NCBI RefSeq assembly: GCF_003202235.1
Contig: NZ_MASU01000010.1
Span: 1-64,000, forward strand
DNA: 64,000 nt
From: Prauserella flavalba
GTDB lineage: Bacteria; Actinomycetota; Actinomycetes; Mycobacteriales; Pseudonocardiaceae
Direction: 5' to 3'
Below are positions 57,121 to 64,000 of the stretch, in pieces. A model generated the notes under the pieces. It made no database searches, was not told the origin of the DNA, and worked only from the letters and a program-made list of their open reading frames with translations. The translations under genes and the position numbers were made by a program. The stretch's first letter is position 1. Each line of letters opens with the position of its first letter.

Positions 57121-57942
57121 CTAGACCTCTGAGGCGGGTCGCGCACGGAGCGCCGCCTTGAACTCGCGTAACTCGGTGGCGAAGACGTCGGGGTTGTCGA
57201 CGTTCGACAGATGCCCCGCGCCTGGGATGACACGGAGCGTGGCCTCGGGGAGCTGCCGCACGATCGACTCCGACAGTGCCCGCGGTGTCTTACCGTCGCG
57301 CTCACCCCACAGCACGCGGACGGGCTCCTTGACGTCGGACAGCCGATCGTCGAGCTGCGCGCCGAAACACGCCTCGACGGCCGCGACAAAGTCTTCGGCG
57401 TCGAGCCCCGCCATCGCGTGGCGCACCGCGTCGCCGGCCGAGGGCACCGGCTCGCGGAAGGTGTCGGCCACATAGGTCGCCGCGACCTCCGCCATCGACG
57501 TCGTGTGCGCCTGGTCAGTGAACGAGGCGATCTTCGCCGCAGCGATCTCAACCGGCAGCGACGCGAAGCTGTCCGCCACAACGAGGCCGCACAGCGTGCC
57601 GGGGTACGCCGCGGCGTACGCCAGGGCCTGAATACCGCCCATGGACACGCCCGCGAGCAGGGCGTCCTGCACGCCGGCGTGGTGCAACACCGTCGCAATG
57701 TCCTCGGCCCATTGGTCAACCGAGGTCCGCGGCGCCCTCCCGGACGCACCGTGTCCACGACTGTCCGGGATGATGACGCGGAAACAGTCGGTCAGTCGCT
57801 CCGCGCAGGGCTCCCACATGGTGCCGTCGGCGCCGAGGCTGTGCAGTAGCACCACGGCCCCGCTGTGGTCGGCGTCGAGGTCCCGGTAGGCCAAGCGACA
57901 GCCGTCCGGCGCGGTGACCTGCCGGATTTCGGTGAAGGTCAT
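57121..57942 (-). CDS. alpha/beta hydrolase (3-oxoadipate enol-lactonase-like)
   Basis: 273 aa. Nucleophile S100 in AGVSMGG, oxyanion region LLHSLGADGTMW, Asp in LWGERDGKTP and His in PGAGHLSNVDNP. The closest recognisable style is PcaD/MhpC-type ring-product hydrolases. The start overlaps the ABC ATPase gene by 4 bases. It likely cleaves a lactone, ester or C-C bond in the pathway product. Confidence 0.9.
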   Translation of the reverse strand: MTFTEIRQVTAPDGCRLAYRDLDADHSGAVVLLHSLGADGTMWEPCAERLTDCFRVIIPDSRGHGASGRAPRTSVDQWAEDIATVLHHAGVQDALLAGVSMGGIQALAYAAAYPGTLCGLVVADSFASLPVEIAAAKIASFTDQAHTTSMAEVAATYVADTFREPVPSAGDAVRHAMAGLDAEDFVAAVEACFGAQLDDRLSDVKEPVRVLWGERDGKTPRALSESIVRQLPEATLRVIPGAGHLSNVDNPDVFATELREFKAALRARPASEV

Positions 57943-58742
57943 GCGGTCGTGATTTCCTCGGTGCGTGCCGCGTCGGCCTGCGCCGGCTGGCCGACGTCGC
58001 TGTCGGTCGGCGGCTCCATCGCACGCAGGATGCGCTGACGGAGCCGGTCCAGCTCGGCCCGGTCTGCGCCGGGTGTCAGCCGGATGTCGTCGGCGAGGTG
58101 GCCGGGGGCGCGCATCACCATGACGCGGTCGCCGAGAGACAACGCTTCGGTGATGTTGTGGGTGATGACGACGCCGCTCTTCCCACCGCTGCGGACAAGT
58201 TCGACGAACTCGGCACGCAGGTTCTTCGCGGTGATCTCGTCCAGCGCCGAGAAGGACTCATCGCAGAGGATCAGCTCGGGGTCGACAGCGAAGGCCCGCG
58301 CCAGGGACACGCGCTGCCGCTGCCCACCAGACAGCTGGTGCGGGTAGGAGTTCTCCCGGCCGGCCAGGCCGAGGCGGGCGAGCCAGTCGCGCGCCCGCGG
58401 CTCCCACTCGCGCTTGTCGATGCCAGCGAATTTCATGCCGATGCAGACGTTCTGCATCGCCGTACGCCAGGGCAGCAGTCGGGCGTCCTGGAAGACCACC
58501 GCCACGCGGCGACGGAACCAGTCGAACTCAGTGTGCGGGTCGTGCCCCTGTACCCGGACGGTCCCTGTGGTCGGGGCGAACAGCCCGAGCGTGAGGTTGA
58601 ACATCGTCGACTTCCCGCACCCGGTCACGCCCACGACCGACACCAGCTCACCGGCGTTGATGGTGAAGTCGAGGTCGGCGATGGCCTGGTGGCCCGGGAA
58701 GGACTTGGCGACGTGGTCGAACTCGATGACGGCTTGGTTCAT
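57939..58742 (-). CDS. ABC transporter ATP-binding protein (SsuB/TauB-like)
   Basis: 267 aa. Walker A GVTGCGKST (about 38-46), Q-loop VVFQDARLLPWRTAMQNV, signature LSGGQRQRVSLARA, Walker B LILCDESFSALDE and switch His VITHNITEAL. Energises uptake with the adjacent permease, 6 bases upstream. The C-terminal 30 residues are extra. Nitrate/sulfonate/taurine-type transporters of this family import small anions and also aromatic acids. Confidence 0.94.
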   Translation of the reverse strand: MNQAVIEFDHVAKSFPGHQAIADLDFTINAGELVSVVGVTGCGKSTMFNLTLGLFAPTTGTVRVQGHDPHTEFDWFRRRVAVVFQDARLLPWRTAMQNVCIGMKFAGIDKREWEPRARDWLARLGLAGRENSYPHQLSGGQRQRVSLARAFAVDPELILCDESFSALDEITAKNLRAEFVELVRSGGKSGVVITHNITEALSLGDRVMVMRAPGHLADDIRLTPGADRAELDRLRQRILRAMEPPTDSDVGQPAQADAARTEEITTA

Positions 58743-58748
58743 GATGGG

Positions 58749-59621
58749 CTACCCCTTTGCAGCCGAGAGGTCGGGTGAGGAGACGGTGGCGTCTTTCGCG
58801 GCCGCCTGCTGCGGTACGGCGCGGTAGCGCAGGGCGTAGGCCTCGATGCCGTCGATAACGGCCTGGAGGATCAGCATGCAGATCGCCAGGAGCAGAGTCC
58901 ACGAGACGACGGCCGCCATGTCGAAGAGCTGTTGCGCAGTGAGAAGCTGCGATCCGACGCCGACGGTCGCGCCGACTAGCTCGGCGATCAGCACCATGCG
59001 GATGCCCAGACCGAGGTTCACCTTCCACGCGGTGAACAGCCCAGGGGTAACCCCCGGCAGCGTGATCTCGCGGAACAGTGCCCAGCGGCTGGGACGGAAG
59101 GACCGCGCCATGTCGCGCAGCTCGGCCGGGATTGCGCGGTAGGAGTCGTAGGTCTGCAGCGTGAAGCCGGGAAGCGTCACGAGCAGCATCACGAAGAAGA
59201 CGCGCAGCTCGACGTTGCTGAACCAGATGACGGCGATGATCACCCACGACAGGGACGGGATCCCCTGGATGAACCGCACGATGGGCAGCAGGTAGCCAGC
59301 GGCCGACTTGCTGGCACCGGCGAACAGGCCGAGGGCGGTGCCGATTAGGAAGGCGACCCCCAGACCGATGCCGACGCGAAGCAGGGTAATACCCAGGTTC
59401 TGCAGGCCCTCGGTGCTGCTGGCGGTCTCCCACAGCTGGCTGGCCACACTCGAGATCGTCGGGACGTTGTAGCCGCCGATGACCATTGAGGCGACCTTCC
59501 AGATCGCTAGGAAGGCCACGATGAGGACCGCGATCCGCGGGTCAGCGATGCGTCGCCAGACCGGCGTCCGTGCGGCGGCGGCCAGCGTCGCGGGCCCAGC
59601 TGCTTTGGTGGTACGCGACAT
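58749..59621 (-). CDS. ABC transporter permease (SsuC/TauC-like)
   Basis: 290 aa, about six helices (AVLIVAFLAIWKVASMVIGG; RVGIGLGVAFLIGTALGLFA; AAVVSWTLLLAICMLILQA). The EAA loop fits ELRDMARSFRPSRWALFREI. ATG at 59621 has AGGAG five bases upstream. A much longer upstream frame overlaps the IclR gene and is not coding. Lies 23 bases downstream of the IclR gene, so it is probably on the same transcript. Confidence 0.94.
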   Translation of the reverse strand: MSRTTKAAGPATLAAAARTPVWRRIADPRIAVLIVAFLAIWKVASMVIGGYNVPTISSVASQLWETASSTEGLQNLGITLLRVGIGLGVAFLIGTALGLFAGASKSAAGYLLPIVRFIQGIPSLSWVIIAVIWFSNVELRVFFVMLLVTLPGFTLQTYDSYRAIPAELRDMARSFRPSRWALFREITLPGVTPGLFTAWKVNLGLGIRMVLIAELVGATVGVGSQLLTAQQLFDMAAVVSWTLLLAICMLILQAVIDGIEAYALRYRAVPQQAAAKDATVSSPDLSAAKG

Positions 59622-59644
59622 GTCGCTCCTTGAGTTGAGGCTAT

Positions 59645-60460
59645 TCAGGACGTGCTGGGGGGTGCGACGTCCGCGGCAACGCGATGAGTGATGACGGCCG
59701 CAGGTCCGCCCAGGGCGACCGAGATGTCGGCGCCCGCCTGCAGGGTTAGATCCCGCAGCAACGGGAACCGCTCCTCGGAGAAGCGGTGCTCTGGCAGGCA
59801 CAGTCCGACCGACGCCACGACGCGGCCTGTGTGGTCGCGGATCGGCGCCGCGACGCCGCAGACCTCGTCGCGGTAGCTGCACTTGTTGACCCCGAAGCCG
59901 TTGGTTCGCACGTCGGTGAGCAGTTGGCGCATCTCGTCCGGGTCGACGATCGAGTGCGGTGTGTACGACGGCAGCGGCTCCGCGAGGACGCGGTCTATCT
60001 CGGCGTGGTCGCTGTAGGCGAGCAACACCCGCCCAGTGGCCACGCACGTGGCGGTGCACCGTCGCCCGACATACGACTTCGCGATGACCTGTTGCGGGCT
60101 CTCGAGCCGGTCGATGTAGACAACGTCGCCGTGCTCGTAGACACCCAGGTGCACGGTCTCGCGCGACTCCTGGTTCAACCGCTGCAGGAACGGCGCTGCC
60201 ACCGACCGGAGGTCGAGCTTCTGCGCCCACATGCTGCCGAGTTCGAAGCACCGCACGCCAACGGAGTAGCGACCGGTGGTGCTCTGCGAGACGTAGCCGC
60301 GCTCCTGGAGCGTCGCCAGCAGCCGATGCATGGTCGCTTTCGGCGTCTCGGTGCTGTCGCACAGTTCGGTGAAGGTGAGCTCGGCGCCCGAGCGGGCGAG
60401 TTCCTCAAGGACGAGGAGCGCACGGGCGACTGCCGGAATCGTGTTGGAATTGTGTTCCAC
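59645..60460 (-). CDS. IclR family transcriptional regulator
   Basis: 271 aa. N-terminal winged helix (VARALLVLEELARSGAELTF; ETPKATMHRLLATLQERGYV) and the C-terminal effector domain (RETVHLGVYEHGDVVYIDRL; GVAAPIRDHTGRVVASVGLC). GTG start at 60460. It heads the catabolic operon and most likely senses the substrate or an intermediate, and also controls its own promoter. Confidence 0.94.
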   Translation of the reverse strand: MEHNSNTIPAVARALLVLEELARSGAELTFTELCDSTETPKATMHRLLATLQERGYVSQSTTGRYSVGVRCFELGSMWAQKLDLRSVAAPFLQRLNQESRETVHLGVYEHGDVVYIDRLESPQQVIAKSYVGRRCTATCVATGRVLLAYSDHAEIDRVLAEPLPSYTPHSIVDPDEMRQLLTDVRTNGFGVNKCSYRDEVCGVAAPIRDHTGRVVASVGLCLPEHRFSEERFPLLRDLTLQAGADISVALGGPAAVITHRVAADVAPPSTS

Positions 60461-60466
60461 GCGACC

Positions 60467-60496
60467 TATACAATGAAACTAAGTTCCAAGTGTCAA
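60467..60496 (-). promoter_or_regulatory. promoter and IclR-type operator of the catabolic operon
   Basis: On the minus strand: -35 TTGACA (60496-60491), an 18-base spacer, then TGTATA (60472-60467). The spacer contains TGGAACTTAGTTTCA (60488-60474), an imperfect palindrome matching the IclR box TGGAAATNATTTCCA at 12 of the 14 specified bases. The start codon GTG (60460) lies 7 bases past the -10, where transcription would begin, so the mRNA is probably leaderless. No Shine-Dalgarno sequence is present before the GTG. Confidence 0.75.
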
Positions 60497-60644
60497 CGTG
60501 ATGTAGACCACTATGCCTCTTTCTCGCAGGCCACGCCGACTTGCTCCTCGCCCACATGCGGCCGCCACGGACCTGGGGGCGGGACGGCGACCTCGCGCTC
60601 GGCAACGCGGGGTCCCGGTTGCTACACCAACCGGGTGATAACCC

Positions 60645-61010
60645 GCTGCCTTCACAAATGACCTGACGACTGTCGAGAGTTTGGTTGACGGAAAGGGACT
60701 CGGGCTGTCGCTTGTGGAGGAAGGCGCTGATTCCTTCCGCCGATTCGCCGCCGGTTCACGAGCGCGATGAGGCTCTCGGTCCTGCGTTCGTGGGGGAGCC
60801 GCCGCGGATGGCGGTGAGTCCGGCGATGTCGGCGCCCGCGCAGAAGGTGTTGCGCGCGCCCTGGAGCACGATTGCTCGCACCGTGTTGTCCGCGAGCCCA
60901 GTGACCGCATCCGGGATCGCTCGCCACATCGCCGCCGACATCGCGTTCCGTTTGGAGTCGTTGGTCAGCACGATGCGAGCCGATTGGCCCGTCGACCTCG
61001 ACGTCGACGC
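60645..61010 (-). pseudogene. internally deleted enoyl-CoA hydratase remnant
   Basis: The N-terminal part (IVLTNDSKRNAMSAAMWRAI; GARNTFCAGADIAGLTAIRG, with the crotonase oxyanion segment) is joined to a C-terminal end (EGISAFLHKRQPESLS) about 90 bases on; the middle 150 or so residues are gone. It is the degraded upstream neighbour of the IclR operon. Confidence 0.8.
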
Positions 61011-61166
61011 GTCCGACTCACCGGCCGCCGCTGGCCGTCATGCGCGACGACTGCGCGGCCGGGGTCCAGCTGGGCCGACATCGGCGACGCCCGCGACGAG
61101 AGCCGCACCCGTAACGTTTCCCGGCTGACCGCGACCTGAATACGGCAAAGCCGACACGAAGGGGAC

Positions 61167-62147
61167 GTGATGCGAGCTCTGATGATGGCCGGTATGGCGG
61201 GTCTGCTGTCCTTGGCCCCCACCAGACCCGCGGCGGCGTCTGGCGTGGTGCAACAGTGGTGGACCGGAACGGTTCTCCCGGGGGTCGAGGTCATGGTCGG
61301 CGACGTCACTGGCGACGGCAAGGAAGACCTCGTCACCTCCAACCCCAACTCGTACGGCTGCTACGCGTTGGAGTCGACCGGGTCGGACTTCCAGGGGCCG
61401 CAGCGGTGGTGCGATTACCCCGCTCTCACCAGCATTTACGGCGACACGAACTTCATCGGCGACGCCGACAACGACGGCCGCGCGGACGCCATCATGGTCC
61501 AACGGCAAACGGCTTCGAACCCCCGCGGCGGCATCTCGGTGGCGAGGTCAATCATCGACGGCTATGGCAGGGAACGGTTCGCAGACTCCACGCCGTGGCT
61601 AGACAACATAATCGCCGGCGACTACGGGAACCGGGCGGCGGACCTGGACGGTGACGGGGACACGGACGTAATCGGATTGTTCGACCACATCACGCTGGCG
61701 GCCTTGTCGGACGGCACCACGACGCTGCCGTTGACAGGGTGGGGCCCACCTATCCGCGGTGAGAAGGCGACACTGGCTGCCGACGCGACCGGCGACGGCA
61801 AGGCCGACTTCATCCTCGTCGATTCCAACGGCACCAAAGTGGTACCCAGCAACGCAAACCGCTGGTTCGACACCCCCACGCAGTGGTCGACCACTCCGTT
61901 CTACGGCACCCGGAAAACCCTCACCGCGGACATCGACGCTGACGGCAACGCGGACCTCATCGCCGTCAACGACACCGACGTGCAGGTAATGCGCTCCACC
62001 GGTGCGGGCTACGCCCCTCCCGAACTGTGGTACGCGGGCTCGTTCTCCGGCACAAGGGACACCCTCACAGCCGATGTGGACGGCGATGGCGATGCAGACC
62101 TCATCGCGGCGAACGACAACAACGTGCAGGTGCTGCGCTCGCAGTAG
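61167..62147 (+). CDS. secreted FG-GAP/VCBS repeat protein
   Basis: 326 aa. Signal peptide (MMAGMAGLLSLAPTRPAAAS, cleavage near residue 25). The mature protein is a series of Asp-rich calcium-type repeats (DVTGDGKEDLV; DADNDGRADAIM; DLDGDGDTDVIG; DATGDGKADFIL; DIDADGNADLIA; DVDGDGDADLIA), spaced about 45-55 residues and consistent with a beta-propeller. No catalytic domain is attached. AAGGGG precedes the GTG/ATG pair. Probably an extracellular binding or adhesion protein. Confidence 0.88.
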   Translation: MMRALMMAGMAGLLSLAPTRPAAASGVVQQWWTGTVLPGVEVMVGDVTGDGKEDLVTSNPNSYGCYALESTGSDFQGPQRWCDYPALTSIYGDTNFIGDADNDGRADAIMVQRQTASNPRGGISVARSIIDGYGRERFADSTPWLDNIIAGDYGNRAADLDGDGDTDVIGLFDHITLAALSDGTTTLPLTGWGPPIRGEKATLAADATGDGKADFILVDSNGTKVVPSNANRWFDTPTQWSTTPFYGTRKTLTADIDADGNADLIAVNDTDVQVMRSTGAGYAPPELWYAGSFSGTRDTLTADVDGDGDADLIAANDNNVQVLRSQ

Positions 62148-62207
62148 GGACTCACATCCCACACGAGATCCGGCTTTGGGCCCGGGGGCAGCAGAGGGAC
62201 TGTCCGA

Positions 62208-62806
62208 TTAACAGTGGATCTGGGCTTGGTTCGGTTCGTTGCTGCCCGGCGTGATGCGGCCTTCGAAGGTGATCGCGAAGGGGTTGAGCGCCGGTTTCCA
62301 CCGCATGGCCCATCGTGCCTTGCCACGGCCGGTGGGGTCTAGGGACCGGGTGACGAGGTAGAGGCACTTGAGCGCGGCCTGTTCGCTGGGGAAATGGCCT
62401 CGTGCTCGGACCGCGTGACGGTAGCGGGCGTTGAGGGACTCGATCGCGTTCGTCGAGCAGATCACCCGGCGGATGTCGACGTCGTAGTGCAGAAACGGCA
62501 CGAACTCCGACCAGGCGTTCTCCCAAATCGCACGATCGCCGGATATTGCTGGCCCACGTGCTCGTGAACTCGGCGAAGCGTTCCTTCGCGGCGGACTCGG
62601 TCGGTGCGGTGTAGACGGGGCTTGACATCACACGGGATCCGTTCCCAGTACTTGCGGGAGGCATACCGGAAGGTGTTGCGGATTGAGTGGATCACACAGG
62701 TCTGCACCACGGCGCGTTCCCACACGGTGGTGATCGCGTTCCCGAGACCGGGCAGACCGTCGCAGACGGCGATGCACACGTCGGCCATGCCCAAGGCCAC
62801 GAAGTT
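62208..62806 (-). pseudogene. IS256 (Mutator) family transposase fragment
   Basis: Pieces in different frames: ADVCIAVCDGLPGLGNAITT, AVVQTCVIHSIRNTFRYASR, then FLHYDVDIRRVICSTNAIES and ARYRHAVRARGHFPSEQAAL. These are the C-terminal half of a mutator-type transposase, including the CVIHSIRNT motif and the IRRVICSTNAIESLN signature. At least two frameshifts, and the N-terminal half is missing where the IS4 element begins. Confidence 0.85.
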
Positions 62807-62824
62807 AAGCCGGGACGGGGCCTG

Positions 62825-64000
62825 TCAATGGGCTGTTTTCCATTCGTCGGCCAGGGTGTATTTGCCGTAGCCGACTTTGCGGAGCACGCCTTCGGTGGCC
62901 CATTGGTTCATCTGCGTCGCGATGTTCGGGACGTCCAGGTGCGCGGCGACTTCGATCGGGCGCCAGACACGGTCCGGCTGACGGGACATCAGGTGGAAGA
63001 CGCGGTTGCGGTGCCCTGCGCCCATCGGCCTGGTCCCGCGGACAGCCTTGCGGCGATCTACGGGGTCGTCTGATCTGGTCGACGGTGGGCTGGTAGGAGC
63101 GGGCCGGACTATGAGGACCAGGCTCGTGATCGGGCGACTGCGGCGGGGACGACGCTCATCCGGTTTGACGGGATAGCGGGTGCGACCTGCCTTGACCGCT
63201 CGGGCGCTGGTGCGGCGACGTCGAGGAGGCAACAGACCGGCCAGGATCGCGGTGCCGACGACACCGATCAGTGCGTCGCGCGCGGCGTCTTGTGCCGGCG
63301 CGGCAAGGGTTAGCTGATCTCGCGCGGCCTCCAGAGCGATGGTGAAGCTGGCGCGGTCGGGATCGGAGCCTGGCCGGGACTCCACCGCGTCGACCATGGC
63401 CGTGCGTAGGAGCTGGTAGACGGTGAGCTGGGCCCACAGTTCTTGCTCGAGACCGATGGGATCGTGTGACCGCAGTACGGTTCCGCGCAGCAGGGTGTGC
63501 CGCAGGGCGTAGAAGGCGGACTCGACCTCCCACCGTTCGTGGTAGAGCCGCACCAGCGTCTCGGCGGGGTCACGACGGCAGTCCAGCAGCGTGGTGGCGA
63601 TCCGGTAGTGCTCCACAACCCGTTCACCGCTGCTCGCAGTCATCGTGATCTCCGCGTCGATGACGCGGAGCTTCAAGCGGCCCAACCGGGTCAGGTAGGA
63701 ACCATCGGGTAGTGCGGCAAGGATCGCCGGCCGGCGTCGGGCGGTCACACGGATAAGGAGCTGGGCGCCAGTCGCGGCGGTGTCGGCGAGGAAGTCGTCG
63801 GCGTCGAAGCCTCTGTCGGCTAGTACGAGCATGGTCGCGTCCAATAGCGGCAGCAACTGGCGTGCATACCCGGTTTCGTACTGGCTGATCGGTCCGAACG
63901 CGGCGCCGAGCACGCCGCGCGTCCCTGTCTCGCACAATGTCATCAGCCGAAGCATGGGATAGCCCGCCCAACCCAGCCGCGCCTGGATCCTCCCCAGCCA
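62825..64000 (-). CDS. IS4 family transposase, 5' end beyond the window
   Basis: 391 residues are visible. The conserved DDE parts are LVLADRGFDADDFLADT (second Asp) and LVRLYHERWEVESAFYALRH (the YREK-like Glu region). The frame runs open to the window edge (WAGYPMLRLMTLCETGTRG), so the N-terminus with the first Asp is outside. The C-terminal 70 residues form a winged-helix-like extension. The frame is intact as far as seen. It abuts the IS256 fragment. Confidence 0.88.
   Translation of the reverse strand, partial: WLGRIQARLGWAGYPMLRLMTLCETGTRGVLGAAFGPISQYETGYARQLLPLLDATMLVLADRGFDADDFLADTAATGAQLLIRVTARRRPAILAALPDGSYLTRLGRLKLRVIDAEITMTASSGERVVEHYRIATTLLDCRRDPAETLVRLYHERWEVESAFYALRHTLLRGTVLRSHDPIGLEQELWAQLTVYQLLRTAMVDAVESRPGSDPDRASFTIALEAARDQLTLAAPAQDAARDALIGVVGTAILAGLLPPRRRRTSARAVKAGRTRYPVKPDERRPRRSRPITSLVLIVRPAPTSPPSTRSDDPVDRRKAVRGTRPMGAGHRNRVFHLMSRQPDRVWRPIEVAAHLDVPNIATQMNQWATEGVLRKVGYGKYTLADEWKTAH

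Noticed and set aside
58749-60362. 537-residue fusion of the permease with upstream sequence
   Set aside because: The extension overlaps the IclR gene in another frame and has no domain; the ATG at 59621 has a good ribosome-binding site.

Overview
GC-rich actinobacterial chromosome segment, most likely Pseudonocardiaceae (Amycolatopsis, Saccharomonospora or Prauserella type). The call rests on very high GC, frequent GTG starts with 4-base stop/start overlaps, and a gene order that closely follows the Mycobacterium tuberculosis Rv1691-Rv1713 neighbourhood. It is an inference from content; no database search was possible.

Region 1 (1-3.46 kb) is the end of an rRNA operon: the tail of the 16S-23S spacer, a complete 23S gene, the 5S gene and a terminator. 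Region 2 (3.5-32.1 kb) is conserved core: a TPR protein with an Arg/Asp-rich repeat tract, a HAD phosphatase, a 71-aa protein, tlyA, nadK, recN, steA, mctB, then pyrG, a NUDIX hydrolase, a DUF1707/TM2 protein, xerD, a ParA ATPase, a ribbon-helix-helix-like protein, scpA, scpB, rluB, then cmk, an acyltransferase and der. Two blocks interrupt this order relative to M. tuberculosis. The first is an antiparallel aroA between mctB and pyrG. The second is a cation-homeostasis block between rluB and cmk, made of a CPA2 antiporter with its TrkA-C partner and a seven-gene Mrp antiporter operon.

Region 3 (32.1-44.6 kb) is variable. An IS5-like element has split a copy of a nested palindromic repeat whose second copy lies at 41.46 kb. 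It is followed by a Pls/PosA-type peptide synthetase (adenylation + carrier + membrane terminal domain) coupled to an M1 metallopeptidase, then a TetR/ROK regulator pair, a PAC2 protein, a 689-aa protein of unknown function and a DinB-like protein.

Region 4 (44.6 kb to the end) looks accessory. It starts at a 3' tRNA fragment, a likely integration scar, and holds broken genes (antiporter, MocR-type regulator, HTH protein, DUF732 protein, enoyl-CoA hydratase), a twice-frameshifted IS110 transposase, an IS256 fragment and an IS4 transposase running off the end. Set in it is an intact, tightly overlapped 11-gene operon on the minus strand (60.46 to 50.09 kb). The order is IclR regulator, ABC permease, ABC ATPase, alpha/beta hydrolase, 2Fe-2S subunit, molybdopterin subunit, ACMSD-like amidohydrolase, FAD subunit, NIPSNAP protein, CoxG-like protein and an ABC substrate-binding lipoprotein. 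It reads as a self-contained import-hydroxylate-cleave pathway for an unidentified, probably cyclic, compound. Its promoter has an IclR-type operator between the -35 and -10 boxes and appears to give a leaderless transcript. This operon is the best candidate here for an undescribed system, followed by the Pls-like synthetase/peptidase pair.
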